This document shows, piece by piece, positions 21,526 through 35,475 of a DNA stretch of 64,000 nucleotides. This DNA is from Aselliscus stoliczkanus. Taxonomy: Eukaryota; Chordata; Mammalia; Chiroptera; Hipposideridae. Positions within the stretch are counted from its first letter, which is position 1, and each line of letters starts with the position of its first letter. The notes under the pieces are model-generated. The model had not been told where the DNA came from. It ran no database searches and worked only from the letters and a program-made list of their open reading frames with translations. Made by a program: the position numbers and the translations under genes. The DNA lies in contig CM066728.1 of NCBI GenBank assembly GCA_033961575.1, positions 98,904,852-98,968,851 on the forward strand, in the 5' to 3' direction.

Positions 21526-24500
21526 CCAAAATAGGTATCCCCAACTATGAAGCTAGAATAGTGGGTGCTGGGATCCAGGGGAGCTGTGCCTGCCAGGCTA
21601 ACACTTCACAGTGTTTAATATGCTTCCTAGCACATGAAGCATGTTAACAGAGAATAAAGCAAGCTCCCAAATGAGCCCAGGCTGTTGGTGAAGAGCTCTG
21701 GGGAGGCACGTGTAACACTATTATTCATTCTCATGATGTCACTCTCAAGTTAAAAAGATGATGTTGAATGGACTATAACTTAATACATATGTTAATTCAG
21801 TCCCTGAAGAAGGACATCACAATTACTCAATTACCGGATAAAGAACATCCAAGTGAGTTTATGTTTTAATGGAAATGAAGAGCTTCAGAGCAGGAAAACT
21901 TCCAAGGCACCACTCCAAATATTTCTAGACAGATCAGCGATGTTCAGTGGTACTTCAGACATGCTTCACTTATCTAGGATGATTTTCTTTTCTTTTCCTC
22001 TAGTAAGAGAGCTTCTGAGATTTCTTAAATGAAAATACAAAGTGAAAAATATGGTCATTAAATAAATATTTCCAGATAAGAAAATTTTCAAGTATATATT
22101 TTAAAATATCACACATGTGAAAAACATTGTTGCTATATAAATATTACCTGTCAAAATATACAATGGTATAGTGCTAAGAGGTTTTGAACTCTGCTTTGAA
22201 TAGTCCCTTGGTCAGAATGTATGTTGTTATTCTGTTATTTTTTGCTTACTTTCATGAAAACATGTTTAATAACTAATTCTCATGCCAGAGTAGATTTTAA
22301 GATAAATTGGACACACGTAATACATTTTTATTCTACATGAAGAATAGATCCCATAAAGCTTGACAACAAAAGTTATGTGGAAAACAACCAGTGGATATAC
22401 TATTTGTCAGCATTTTTTAATACAGTGTATTGAGGGTTATAGAAAATGAAACCTTGCAAATCAAAACAAAATGAGTAAAATTTATTATTTTATTGTCTTA
22501 CTAGAAAGCAGAGGAGTGCAACACATAAGAAAACACAACTACTGTGTGCACAAAAAAGGGTAAAATTAAGTTTCAGATCTATGTCTCCAAACAACTGGTT
22601 TGGTGGCTTCATGAATAGATGGGATATTAAAGGAAGGCAGGGTGGGCTGTCATAGGTGAATGATTCAAAGATAAATAAATAAATTCACTATGTTTTGTGA
22701 AATATGGCTGAATGAAGATAATCACACAGAGTTTTAAATTGACAGTTATGGTTATTGAAGTGAAACCAATAACTTGTACAATAAAATAGTAACAAAACTT
22801 CTATCCCTTTATTGTTGTGAGGATATGGGGGGACAGTGTAGCAGAAATATACTTTAAACAAGATTATGGAAGAGGAAAATATGAAAAACAAACCTTTAAT
22901 AAATGGCATTGTTGATTTTGACTTCTGTTTTGTGCTGGGCAAAGTGCTGAAGACTTTTCACACATCACTTCCTTTATTCCTCACAAGAGTTTTAACCAAG
23001 GTGTTGTGAAATGTATAAAGCTGTGACTCACATGTTTAAATCCCAGGGCAGAATTGCAGTTAAAAGAAAATATTCCATGTGAGAAGAGAAATTTCAAAAT
23101 ACTCAAATCCTTTCCTTTTGGATTTTGGAGACAATGAATGAAGCCTATAATCCCCAAGTCATATTTCTTGAAAGCCTTAATAGTTTCTCTCCTATCATTA
23201 TATGCTTCCCCCAAAATATCTTTTGTAACCAAAGACCCTTCCCAATATCTGAAGAGTGGTTTCCGTTGTTGTTTTCTTCCACCGTTCTTCTCTCACTATC
23301 TTTTTTGTCTGATTAGAAATGCCCAAGAGATAGATTTTTTTTATGTTGGGTCAGTCTTAAAGATAGAGGGAGGAGGAATGACTGAACTAATCCAAGTCAG
23401 AATCATTTTTAGAGGGTAATAGAAGGGAAAGATTAGAAGCTATCTTAATTTAGTAATTTGTATCTTGTCACATGTGAATTATTATTGCAGAAATGACAAA
23501 AACAACACTTAGAGGAATTATGTAAGGTAACCAAGGTCACTGCTATTGTAAAATGGAATGAAGTTGCCAGGGTTAACCCCCCTACATCTTTAAAATGAGC
23601 CATATTGATTTGGTCTAACAGCAACAGCCCAAAGTTAACATAGATCCATCTATGTGTTCTCAATTCTGTACTACTTACAGTATACTATATATAGTGAAAT
23701 GGATAATTATTTATAGAATAAAAATATTGCATTTCATTAAAAATGGCAACCTAATAAAAATTTTGAAAGATTGTTACTTGGATTCTAGGTGAGTTTCTTC
23801 TAGAATTGGTGTTGTCATAATATAGAAAAAATAGTAACTACATCTCTTGATTATTAATTGCCTGCTATGTAATAAGTTCGGAAATAGAGAACTCAAATAA
23901 TACCGTGAGTTGGGTGGTGGGAGGGTCCATCTCCAGGTGGGTTCATCTTCAGGAAGAGTCATCCATGTTCTGCCATAGATGTCAGGTTTTACTTTAGCAG
24001 AGTTATTTAGGGGTTATCATAATTCCTTGGAGTAATTTATCAGAAAAAAAAAGAAAAAGCAGGCTTTCAGGTTCTTGCCTAACAGAGCATAAGTAAGTTT
24101 TGGGTAGGATATGAGAATCTACCTTTTTAACTATAAACACTAATGAATCAGATTTCAATATATCAGTGATCACACTGAGAAATATTGCCTTAGAGTTCAA
24201 CAAAACAGTGATTGGTGGTAAATTTGTCACTTAGATGTTAGTTTTAAGATCAGTGCACATGGGGATGATAAAGTTCTCAGAATATTTATTGATTTCATGG
24301 TTGAACTCTCACCATGGAAGTTTAGTTAACACATTGTCAGCTTTTTCAGAAACTCTCCATGGAATACCAAATATTGAAAATAGAGTGTAATTTCCTCAAT
24401 TGCTCATAATTTGCCATAGGCAAGATCTTGAAATTGTCACAATAATCCAGGACTAAATTAATTTTAGGTGTGTGCATCTTAAAAGGATGCTAATTGGATA

Positions 24501-25957
24501 GGAGATGAATTGGCTTAGCAAGTAGAAAGTGCATGCAATAGTTGTTTAGAAGTGTTTAACTGCTGAGATATATAATAAAAAGCTTAACTAGAGCTTTCTA
24601 GAAAAGTTTGAAAGGTATTATGGAAACATAGGTTACAGATTTGCTACAGATGAGTGGTTAATTCCAATACAGTGGTGAGTGTCTAGGGAGTTGGAAGTAG
24701 GTAGGGAAGAAGAGGTTGGACCTAATCTGGCGAACCTTTATGTACCATGTAATAACTGATGTTAATTTTTGTTAATAAGAACTCAGCAATTCAATCAATT
24801 TGTGGAGGACAGGAATGGAGTTGAGATACTGCAAAGGAAGCTGTGCCTGCAAAACATGGATGCACACATCAACATGGATCTTTGTGAAACTCTGAGATGT
24901 TCAGAGCATCTGAAGAAGCACATATAAAGAGTTTAGGAAGGAAAATAAAAGATGTGAAAAATTTTCGAATGAGCCACCTCATAAAGGCTGTTTCTATGCA
25001 TAATAAGGACACAGTTTGTGTTCTGCAGAAAGCAGAGTGTGTTTTCTAGAGGGTTTAAAGCAAAGGAGGGAAGTTGTCCCATTTGCATTTTGATAGAGTT
25101 CTGTGGGGGCAACCTGGAAGTACATTGAATATGCACTGAACTTGAGGAAGGGGATCCATGAAGAGTTTGGCGCAGACATCAGGGATTGAATTAAGGATCA
25201 GCAGTTAGCATGGATAGAAAATGACAAAGTATTGATATATTTTAGAATTAAAAGCAGCTGAACATGGGTAAGGAGGAAGGGGAAGGACTCAATTACTGGT
25301 TGACATGATTTGGGGTGTAGTGGTGCAATGACATAAACCTTAATCAATAAAAATAACTTTTAAAAATAATTTTGTAAGAGTTGCTAAACACTGGGCACCA
25401 ACCCTGTGTTGCTAATAGATATGGACCACTGATTCCCAGCATATGTATATATTAACTCCTGCATATGTATATATCAACACCAGCCAGGGATATTTAATTC
25501 ATAAATTTTCTAAACCAACCTAAGAATTTGTTGACATGGATTGAATCCATATTCTGTAATGAGAATTATATGCAAATTACCCTAGAGGTAATTCAAGCAT
25601 GAATATAAGCAACAGTCTATAAATTGTATACTTCATATGTTTAACTCATAAATAATGGAAAACTTATTATAGTTTCTAGTTGGAATACTAATAGATTCAT
25701 CTTTCTTCTAGGTACCCAGATATTCATTCTTGCATAGACTACTGGTACCACAGTTCATAAGCTAGGTTTTCATTCCCCCTTCCTGTTTTGTCTTTACTAT
25801 TATTTGCAGAACGTCCTTGATACTTGTGTTGAAAGTAGTTCTGAAACTTTTACAACTAATTGCTATAAAAGATTTTTATTTGTTTGTTTGTTTTCTATGG
25901 TCTTCAAAATTTGGGCTAGCTGTTTACCGTATTAACCTCAATGCAGGGATATGGCAA
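21526..25957. other. Intron without recognised elements
   Basis: A 4.4 kb AT-rich stretch. The purine-rich text around 24650-24760 and 25140-25300 may be old LINE remnants. The open frames of 60-93 codons on both strands show no protein family features. Confidence 0.45.
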
Positions 25958-25962
25958 TATAT

Positions 25963-25990
25963 TCTCTCTCTCTCTCTCTCTCTCCCCCCC
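25963..25990. repeat. (CT)n tract
   Basis: About ten CT units followed by a C run. A second pyrimidine-rich run follows at about 26015-26040. Confidence 0.9.
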
Positions 25991-26045
25991 TTCATTCTAC
26001 CCTTATATACTCTTTCCATCCCCTTCTCCCTCTCTCTCTTCAATT

Positions 26046-27057
26046 GTTTTATATTATACATTTAGGACTGAACATGTCCCCCTACCTCCTTGGGCTGTGT
26101 TGTCATTTGTGATCAATAACCCACTCTTTTACCAGGAAAAACATAAGTATGACTAGATCTTAACCTAAAAACATATTTCTTGTTATAATAGCACCATTAT
26201 ATCAGCACTATTATAATTTGCATATGTATTAGCAAATGCCCAGAACATAACTCAAAATCCCAAGACAAAACAAAACAAAACAACAGGAAAAAAAAAAAAA
26301 AAGGGAGTCATTGAGCCAAAATCTTAAACTATAAAGAATGTACTAACATGTTTCAGGCATCATCAGTGCACCTCTGTTTTCTCTGTTTTGTTGTCCTTTA
26401 TGGGCTTTTTTAAATATGAATTTATTCTGTTAGATCATGTGTCTTTAAAAATTGAAAACAATAACCATAGTCAGTTTATTACATATTCATTCTTACAGGC
26501 TTATGGTGAGAAAGAAAATACTTCACCCTTGTCCAATCTAGGTTATCTCCCATGACTAATGCATGACCAATATATTTCCAGGAAAAATGGAGTAAACATA
26601 TTTATCTAGCTTGTTTCATCTTATTACCCCTGAAAGCAAGGGTGTCCCAATTGGCAGTTATCCCCAGACTGATATTTTTATTGAGAGGCAAATAAAAAGT
26701 CTCCAGAGTAAGGGGATAATCTGGATGAAGCCCCAAACAAAATATCTCTCATATTCTTTGACATTCCTTACTGCACAAGTTATAACTCAGTGTCATTCAG
26801 TATGACCATTTCATACACATTACCCTGCGATCAATAAAAAGAAAAAATACTGGAAGGGCATTGAGTTTGTTTAAATGTGAATGAAATGATGAGGCTAATT
26901 TTAGGTATTTTGGGTTTTCTATGATGGTTAGTTGGAAGCTCAAAGCATAAGCTGAGCTTGAGAGTAACCGTTAGACTTAGAGATATGGGTATGGAAGTGA
27001 GCAGCACAAAGAAGGAGGTTAAAACTGAAAGCAGGTACTTTTCAACAGAGGAGCGGA
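26046..27057. other. Intron without recognised elements
   Basis: AT-rich. An A-rich stretch lies at about 26267-26302. No family or coding signal recognised. Confidence 0.5.
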
Positions 27058-28488
27058 AAACACACAATGGAGGATAGAAAGTCTCTTCAATAAATCGTGC
27101 TGCTGGGAAAATTGGAAAACCACGTAGAAAATAATGAAATGAGACTGCTGTCACCATGTACCAAAATTAACTCAAAATGGATCAAAGACCTAAATATAAG
27201 ACCTGAAACACTAAATTGCATAGGAGAAAGCTTAGATACCAAACTTATGAACCTTGAGCTCAGAGAGCATTTTATGAATTTGACCTCAAAGGGCAGGGAA
27301 GCAAAAGCAAAAATAGGGACTGTCCGACTGGTTCAGTTGTTAAGAGTTCACTCAAGAGTGTGAGCTCTGAGCAATAGGGTCGCCGGTTCGATTCTGGGCC
27401 TGAGCTGAGCTGTCGCTGAGCTGCCAACAGGTGGCAGGAGGGTTCTGCACAGCAAAAAAAAAAAAAAAATCAACAAAACAAAGAGACTACCAACCAATGG
27501 GAGAAGATATTTGCAAACAATGCCTCCCATAAGGGCCTAATAGCCAAAATATATAAAGAACTCATACAACTCAATAATAACAAAAAATCCAATTAAAAAA
27601 ATGGGCAGAGGACCTGAACAGACACTTCTCCCAAGAAGAAATACAAAGAGCCAACAGATACATGAAAAATGTTCAACTTCACTAGCTATTAGGGAAATGC
27701 GAATCAAAACCACAATGAGATATCACTCCTCACCAGTCAGAATTGTCAGAATCATTATTGTCAGCAAGACTAATAACAAGTGTTGGAGAGGTTGTGAAGG
27801 AAAAGGAACCCTCATACACTACTGGTGGGAATAGAAATTGTTACAGCCACTATGGAAAATAGAATGGAGGTTCCTCAAAAAATTAAGAATAGGATTACCA
27901 TATGAACCATCCATCCCTCTCCTGGGTGTCTACTCCAAAAATATGAAAACATTTATTCATAAAGATATATATATCCTTATGTTCATCACTGCATTATGCA
28001 GGATGACCAAGACATGGAAAAAAACAAATTTTCCTTCAATGGATTATTGGATAAAGAAGATGTGGTGCATATACACAATGAAATATTACTCTGCCATGAG
28101 AAAAATGAAATACTGCCATTTGCAACAACATGGAAAGATCTTGAGATTATCATGATAAGAGAATTCGTCAGACAGAAGAAGCAGAGAACCATATGATTTC
28201 ACTCATATGTGGGATATAAAACTGAAAGCAACAAATAAACAAGATAAACAAGCAAACAAAAACCCACAGACACAGACAAAGGTTTAGTGGTTATCAGAGG
28301 GTAAGTGGGGAGAGAGGGGAGTAGAAGAGGTAAAGGGGGTCAAATATATGGTGATGGAAGGAGAACTGACTCTGGGAGGTGAACACATAGTACAATATGT
28401 AGATGATGTATTATAGAATTGTATGATTGAAACCTATATCATTGCATTAACCAATATCACCCCAATAAATTTAATAAAAATTTAAAAA
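27058..28488 (+). mobile_element. 5'-truncated L1: ORF2 C-terminal part and 3' UTR, with SINE insert
   Basis: Sense L1 ORF2 text begins gaaagtctcttcaataaatc and continues through tcaaaatggatcaaagacct, gagaagatatttgcaaacaa, tgggcagaggacctgaacag, and ggaaatgcgaatcaaaacca. The 3' UTR follows (ggtgatggaaggagaactga; aatatcaccccaataaattt) and ends in an A-rich tail. Several stops and frame changes break ORF2. A second-family SINE interrupts it at 27317-27468. Confidence 0.93.
27317..27468 (+). mobile_element. tRNA-derived SINE, family B, inserted in L1
   Basis: A-box-like ctggttcagttgttaagag, B-box-like ggttcgattctgg, then the family body gctgccaacaggtggcagga and a poly(A) tail of about 16. The L1 frame resumes immediately after. 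The same body occurs in the copy at 35310. The A-rich L1 target makes the duplication hard to delimit. Confidence 0.85.
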
Positions 28489-29125
28489 AGAAAATCTGAA
28501 ACAGATTCAAACATCTACACATAACAGGAATTCAGCTCTGAATCTCTTTTATCTGATTGAGTGTTCCGCCCGAAGGTGGACTCAACAAATATTTGATGAA
28601 TGGCTGGAGCAAAGGGTGTGTGGACTATTTACTTTTAGATTTCAAATTTTCATTGATACTTGCATTGCATATATAGACATAAAGGTTTGGACCCAGTTGC
28701 TTAACTGTTGGCCATCATCAGGCAGAAAGATCTGTGACCTCTTCCTGAGTAGAACACATTTTTGTGATCTAGGCTTACAGTTCTTGGGGAGCTGAGAGAA
28801 AACTGTTAATAAGAGGCTGCAGTGAGCAGCTGCTCCTAAAGAGACCCTCAAGCATCAGTTCTTTGCTTCAGTGACTGAGCAGGTTAGCTTCTAACATTTA
28901 ACCAATGTCAACTAGCACCTTCATGAAAAACATAAGAAAAATGATGACCTGCTTTCTAATTTTTGAAAAATATTTCCAAGATGAAAGCACATTTCTACCT
29001 CCAAAAACAAAAGTAAAAGTAAATGAGGGTATGAAGATGAACCGTAAGGTTGCAGAATATTTTTGTGATTCGGGTTTAGTGTAAAAATGCCTTGCGCTAT
29101 GACGTTTAACATCTTTCAAACATGT
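28489..29125. other. Intron without recognised elements
   Basis: Mixed composition; nothing recognised. Confidence 0.45.
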
Positions 29126-29129
29126 GCCA

Positions 29130-29365
29130 CTGTTTCATTCTGCTTTTCACATATATTTTAGCTTTTGATTCTTCAGGGTATTATTACCACCTTACAGATA
29201 TCAAAAAAAAAAAACAAAAGAAAAGAAAACAAAACAAAACAGAACGAAGAAAGTTAAATGACCTTCCCAAGCTTATAAATCTAGTAATTGTCCAGTCAAG
29301 ATGAGAATGAATATCTTTCAATTCAGGGTTCAGAGATCTTTCCTCTTTGCCACAGGACTGCAAAA
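29130..29365 (+). mobile_element. Probable MIR SINE interrupted by an A-rich tract
   Basis: attattaccaccttacagat precedes an A-rich (AAAAC)n run at about 29203-29243, after which aagttaaatgaccttcccaa and gcttataaatctagtaattg continue the MIR order. The run may be a tail expansion or a small insertion. Confidence 0.6.
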
Positions 29366-29592
29366 CAAATACATATTTTTTTCATTAAATAATATATTTA
29401 GTTGTGAAATTCGTCCAACCATTCGAATATATAGTTTTACAGATTGTTTGATTATCAGTGAATAATTACACAATTTGAACAAGTGAACAGCCAATTGTTT
29501 TCTCATCATTCCTTATAGGTCTATAATTCTGTTTAGGCATGCTGTTATTTTACTTTGGCAAAGTAACTCCTGAATACTAGTGGATGAGCTGG

Positions 29593-30080
29593 GTGTATTA
29601 ATTTCCTATAGCTGCTGTAACAAATTACCAAAGTACATGGACTTAAAACAATTCAAATTTAAAATCTTACAGTTTTGTAGGTCAGAAATGTAACAAGAAT
29701 TTCAGCCAGGTGCTGGAAGGACTACATTTCAGGTGGTAGCTCTAGGGGTTCTGTATCCCCTGTGTTTCCTAACTTTTAGGGGCTGCCTGCATTCCTTTGC
29801 TTTGAGTGCAGTGAACAATCTTAAAAACCTTCAGTAACCTATGATGTTTCTCAGGTTATCTCATTCTGGTGTTCTTCTTTCATAGCTAAGTCTCCTTTTG
29901 ACTCTCTTAAAAAAAAACAAATCTCTGGCTACTTTTATCTCATCCTGATAATAATGTAGGATAAGCTCTCCATCTCAAATCACTTATTCACAGCTGCAAA
30001 GTAACTTTTTGTCATGTAAAGTGGCATATTCACATTTCCAGGCATTGGCAGAAAGAGAGAGTGTTATTTTGTCTACCATA
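29593..30080 (-). mobile_element. MaLR (MLT1-type) LTR, antisense
   Basis: The plus strand opens tgtattaatttcctatagct, then gctgtaacaaattaccaaa and cttacagttttgtaggtcag, and closes with gttattttgtctaccata. These are antisense landmarks of the MaLR LTRs, which begin TGTGGTAGAC on the sense strand. Length is about 490 bp. No internal sequence is attached, so it appears as a lone LTR. Confidence 0.8.
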
Positions 30081-31440
30081 CTGAGTTTTGATTTGCAAGC
30101 TTATGTTTTCCAGGCATTTTTGTGTTTTATGTCTGTATAAATCTATGACTTACTTGTGCTGATTCTACTTCCCAAATTTAGTTATTTTTGTATTCTCACT
30201 TCTCTCCATTCTTAATTTTAGATTTCATTAACAAAAATCACAGGTGAGGATTATAAATACATACTAATTTTTCCTCCATACCCTCTAAAACCAATATTCA
30301 TTTCATAAGTAATCAAAATAACATTTTCTTAAATTAGGAAAAACAACTATTAAATCCAGGTAATTATTGCCTGTCCTTTAATGTCTTTGTTTGGGTGATA
30401 TTAGTTAGAAAAATCTATTACTGAATTTTTTCCTGTAAAAATCTTAAGTAAAATTTTTTAGGGCCTTAAAACATCAATTAAAGCTTGATTAAATTTTACA
30501 GGACCTAAAGGCTAATAATACTTTCTCTTTCCAGATGACAAAGAAATATGCCCTAATACATCAAGCTTATTAGCAATGGCATGGCTCTAAAAACTTGTGT
30601 GGAGTTAGTATTCTAAAATACCTTGTGACAAAAACAAAAACAAAAAAAGAAAAGAAAAGAAACTTCTAAACTGTACCCAATAACAGAACTCCATCCCTTT
30701 GTCTTATAAATAACTATGTACTAGAGAAAATGTTTTCCAATTTATGGCTTTCAGAAAGTCTCTCATTTCCTGAGTTTTGAAAAGGCTCTATCTTGAGTCA
30801 GCTCATAATACTATCATTATTATACCATCTTGGAAATTGTCCAGTGATTCTGCCTGTAGTTCCTGAATGCACCAAAATGCACTTCTCCATGGCTTTCATC
30901 TTTGTCATGTCCCATGATCCTTAACATTCAATCACCATATGCAAGAAGTGCAGTGTGGAGTAGGAAGTCAAAACTCAAAAATTGAGATTTTTCTCCTGCG
31001 AAAGCACATGCATCAGTTGATAAACAGTAAGCCAGAGGAAAAAGCATTTCCATTATTAGATTTCCATTATGGATTGCACCAATCATACCAGCTAAGGTAC
31101 TGTGTTTGTATTTGTTTTCATAAATGTGTAATAGAATCCCTTTAATGGCCCTTATATGTGGATGCCATCTGCCTCTATCCAACAATAGGTAGCTGTTTCT
31201 AGTTGAACCTTAATTGATAGGAGTGCTAGATACTCAGAATCAATTAATGGATTTCTGTGAATTCAAAAGGGAATTCTCATATAATCCTAATAAATTTTGG
31301 CAGCTGACATTTGTACAGCTTAATGGGTGTCATAAATATAATGAAGAGCTGGAACTGTGGTCAAGATGCCTTGTAGAATTTTTGAAAGGTTTCAGTGTTT
31401 TTTGTAATATTAAATCAAGACTAGAATTTTAGAATCCTCT
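30081..31440. other. Intron without recognised elements
   Basis: AT-rich with an A-rich stretch at about 30628-30662. No coding signal. Confidence 0.5.
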
Positions 31441-31455
31441 TCAAGGCAATATGTG

Positions 31456-31456
<1 letters not shown>

Positions 31457-31504
<48 letters not shown>

Positions 31505-31524
31505 TGTGTGTGTGTTTGTGTGTG
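31457..31524. repeat. (TG)n microsatellite
   Basis: About 22 uninterrupted TG units, then imperfect units with TTTG interruptions. Confidence 0.95.
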
Positions 31525-32714
31525 AAGTGTAAAAGGAAAATACAGAAATCTTTTCATATATCATAAATTAAATCTTTTTGTCATCAATATTCAATTTTAA
31601 ATTGAGGTCAAATCTAGCATGGCTGAGAATTGATCATCTAATTTTTGGATTTTCTGTTGGTAATTGAGTTTTGGGGTACACTTTAGCCCTGTTACATTTG
31701 CTCTTCTCATTTTATTAAAATAAAACAGTAAATATTTTGTATCTCCTTCCAGTTTTCCCAGCATGTTAGTATACTTCGTGTTTTTTATGGCTTTCCATAT
31801 AATTGGATGTTGGTAGGACAGTTACTATTATGTCATATAATAGGACTGAGGCTAGAAAAATTAACTTGCATTCCCAAGGTTAATGCTTCTAATAATTTAT
31901 ATAAATTGGATTGTTCCCTTTGATCTGCTGATGACTAATAACATGGTCTTTCTATTTTATTCTGCTACTTGACTAGGTCTTTGTGTGCCAAAGAAAAGAA
32001 CACTGCAATTCCCAGTCATTCCAATTTTCCACACGAGCCAAAACACTCATAGAGAATGAAGCCTGACCTTTTCAGCACTAAGAATGCAGTCTAAGCAGGG
32101 ATTTTAATACTAATGAATAATTATACGTGAGCAGATATGGGAAGTGTATATGAACTATCTGGTATAATTTGCTTATTCAGAACATAAAAAGTTTCAGATT
32201 ATTGAAGTTATTTTTATCAAGAATGATATTCAAGACTCTGATTTAATTTTAATAACTTGTTTTTATTCTTTGTAACACATTGCTTTACCTATTTGCAAAT
32301 CATTCACTTACTTTTTTTCCTTGAACTGTTCCTTACAAGTTACAGTAACATATGTTTCAAATTTAAAAATTTGATTTTCTATATGACTTACTGTATATTA
32401 GCCAATCTGTGAATAATGTACTTTCTATGTAAAAGAGTGAGCCTGAAAAATTATCCTTTATACATTAACGTCTTAGGTGTAACATGAAGCTAGAGAGAGC
32501 TTCTTTATCTAGTTATGGGATTTGTACTATAGGTCATGGGTCTGCACAGTTCCTAACACGGTATTTTCTTTCCACAGGCATTTGGAAACACCATGCATCA
32601 CATAATTTTCCCTTACAACATAGAAAAAAAAAGAGCTATTTTCACTCTTGTGAAATAATCAGAATTCTTTCACTTATGAAATTATTGTCTCATCTTTCAT
32701 TTAATAACTTTCTA
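31525..32714. other. Intron without recognised elements
   Basis: AT-rich; nothing recognised. Confidence 0.5.
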
Positions 32715-32880
32715 TAAATATATATTGAGGACTTATAATGTGCCAGACAACTAGAAGAATGTCATGTTCCTTACATTCATAGAAACTAAGGACAATGATA
32801 TGAATCAAATTATCACACATGCTTATAATTACAAATTGTGGTAAGTGCTACAAAGGGAACATCCTGAGCTCTAGAAGGAA
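32715..32880 (+). repeat. Probable L2 LINE fragment
   Basis: The phrases atattgaggacttataatgt, gccagacaactagaag and gtggtaagtgctacaaaggg follow the order of a typical L2 3' segment. Diverged. Confidence 0.5.
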
Positions 32881-33723
32881 TAGCGATGGGCATGGGTGGG
32901 CTGTCACACTGCCTGGGAAGCTGACCTGGTTCTGGCCACTTTATTAACAAATGAGGATTACTTCACCTGACTCCAAGTGTTTTCCCTCTTCCTTCATCCT
33001 TGAGTTTCAATATCCATTGTTATTTTTGCCTACAGAATGGTTACGCATAGCAATAATAATGATAATGATAGTACAGTAATAATAGTTATTATTGAATTAG
33101 AATTCTTGCAAAGGCATTTTCTCCTTTTGAAATAACCATCAAAATCTTAGTAGACATTTCTACCCAGACTAGATCCAAACTGGTGTTCATAAAGAACCCA
33201 TCTCTACTACAACTAACACAGAAATAAGAGACTTCGTGTAATTTACTCGTCTGAAACGTCAGTGTCTGTGTTTCTATGAACAACATTGTTCTGTGAAATT
33301 TGGAAGAGGATTTTAAATATTTCCCAATTCTGGTAAAACTGAGATAGTAGAAAACCATGAGTTATGTAATTGCTGTGAAAAATACAAACATGTATCTCAA
33401 TAATTGTGGGAAAACCACATCTGGAATAATACAATTGATTTCTAACCTTGCTTGTTTCAGTCTTGTACAGCTGAGACCACATCATGAGAAAATTTCCTGA
33501 AGCATATCAGGGACTACATTTCACTCACAGAATTTTGGTATCCTGGTGCATGTGGAAAGAAAATACACTTCTAAAATTACTACATTTATATTCATTATAA
33601 AATACTAGCTCTTTTGTCATTGAAACATGTAAAATAATAATTTGAGTAAATCCTGCCCAAGTTTTTTGGAAAACAACATTTATTATATACAGTCTCTGGT
33701 AATTATATACAGTCATGTGGTAA
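32881..33723. other. Intron without recognised elements
   Basis: Mixed-composition intron. A 13 bp phrase, attatatacagtc, occurs twice 20 bp apart near 33683-33715, just outside the LTR. Confidence 0.45.
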
Positions 33724-34871
33724 TGTTGTCGGAGAGTGGGCCTTTCTCGGCACAGAGTCCAGGTCCTTGGCAACTCGAGCAAAGAATTGAACGAGATACC
33801 AGAGTAAAGCAGTAAAATAAGTAGTTTATTAGAAAAGACAGTACATCCAGACTAGAGGATGGCCTAAGGGCCCATTACCAAAGAGTGTGGAGGGGGCATA
33901 CGCAAGGGTGAGGCTTAAAGGGAAGAAGCAGCAACAGAAATAGCAGTAGCAGCCGCACGTGCTTCCCTCCCAGGACTTGGGGTTTTTATCCTTTTTTTCC
34001 AGGATGGGCTGTTCTTCCTGGGCGTAGGACCACTTGATTGGCACCTGTGATTGACAAGAGGTGCTGCGCAGGTGTGAGTGACTGGTCTGATCTGGTTGGA
34101 TATTTTGCGCCCATTTGCTCTTCCCGCAGGGGTAGGTAATTACAATACATAGGGGAGTTTTGGCTGGAGAGGGGATGTCCCCCAGGCGGTCACACTGTGG
34201 GACGTGCAGGAATGCAGAGACCCAATGCCTACCTCTAACTATCTGCCTAGTTTCTCCTTGAGAGACGTGATCCCCATAAAATCTCTATGGGAAGCTGAGG
34301 GACAGGAGGTCTCTTCTTCTGTATCTGCTTTCTGCTGGGCAGGGGTGTAGAGCTGTCCTTGCTATTGGGGTTCACAGAACTCTCACCCTAGCTGATCTCA
34401 GATGAGAGGAAGGGGTCTCAAGCTCCACCTGGAAGACCGTGTTGGCTTCTTTGCTTGTTGGGGTATCCCCTGTATCCTCAAGGCTCCTGAATGAGGACAA
34501 AAATATAAATCTGTTAGTTCTTATGAAACTTGTGGCTATTCAGTCCATCACTCAGGCGGAGTCAGTTGTCTGGACACAGAATGGGTTTGACATTTAGCTT
34601 CCCTGCCTGGGGGATATTAGGAAGTCAGACTTTCAAATAGTAATCTGAAGCAGGGGTAGGAGATTTCTATTGTTTCAGATTCAGGAACTAATTTACAAAG
34701 CAATTAAGAAGCAAGGGGGATCTTCCTGTCAGAAAAGCAATCAAGGCCCAAGAGCTAAGAAACTAAAGAACTAGGGAGGAGACTTAACATTTTTATACTT
34801 AACATTTCTATAGAAAAGAAAACAAAGTTTTTCAGTGGTGGGGGTTGGTGCTGCTCAGTTGGCTGGTAACA
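33724..34871 (-). mobile_element. Solo LTR of a class I-type endogenous retrovirus (copy 1)
   Basis: The 1148 bp unit runs from tgttgtcgg to ggctggtaaca on the plus strand, so on the minus strand it begins TGTTACCAGCC and ends CCGACAACA, the TG...CA form of an LTR. Flanks of gtaa at 33720-33723 and 34872-34875 form a 4 bp target duplication, the size made by gammaretrovirus-type integrases. A minus-strand AATAAA at 33825-33830, about 100 bp from the LTR end, fixes the orientation. There is no primer site or viral gene next to it, so the internal part has been lost by LTR recombination. A second copy lies at 41777. Confidence 0.88.
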
Positions 34872-35309
34872 GTAAGAGTGTTTACTTTAACAATAGAAAG
34901 GCTTTGGAGGCAACTGCCCCTAGCGTCTTGGCTTATTTTCTGTGCTGTGACACAGTGTGGTAAGGCTCTGTGCCCCTTCTTTGTGACCCCCTGTACCTTG
35001 AACTTCTGCTCTCAGCACTGTGTTCCTTCCTCTGTATATACTGTTATCACCCTCCCAAGAAGCAGGGTCCTGATAAGCAAGGAACAGGACCATCTGCCTC
35101 CAAGTTGAATCTCCTGCACTTAACATACATAAGCAGTTACTATGCATTTGGTACAGCAATGCCATTCTTTCCTTTCCTTAGGCTGCAGAAATTTCTGTTA
35201 TGCATCATATCAACGATTCTGAGATTAGATTTCTTTTTACAGAGATAGATATAAATATGGTGTACAATGTTATACACTGTTTATATCTATCTATAATAAG
35301 TATTGCTTA
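34872..35309. other. Unidentified stretch between LTR and SINE
   Basis: Less AT-rich than most of the window, with overlapping open frames of 81-92 codons on both strands, none recognisable. It may contain an older repeat. Confidence 0.35.
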
Positions 35310-35432
35310 GGGCCAGCCGAGTGGCTCAGTCGGTTAAGAGCTTGCTCAAGAGTGCAAGCTGAGCTCTGAGCAACAGCAGTTCGATGCCCAGCCCATGCTG
35401 AGCTTCCAACAAGTGGCAGGATGGCTCAGCTA

Positions 35433-35475
<43 letters not shown>

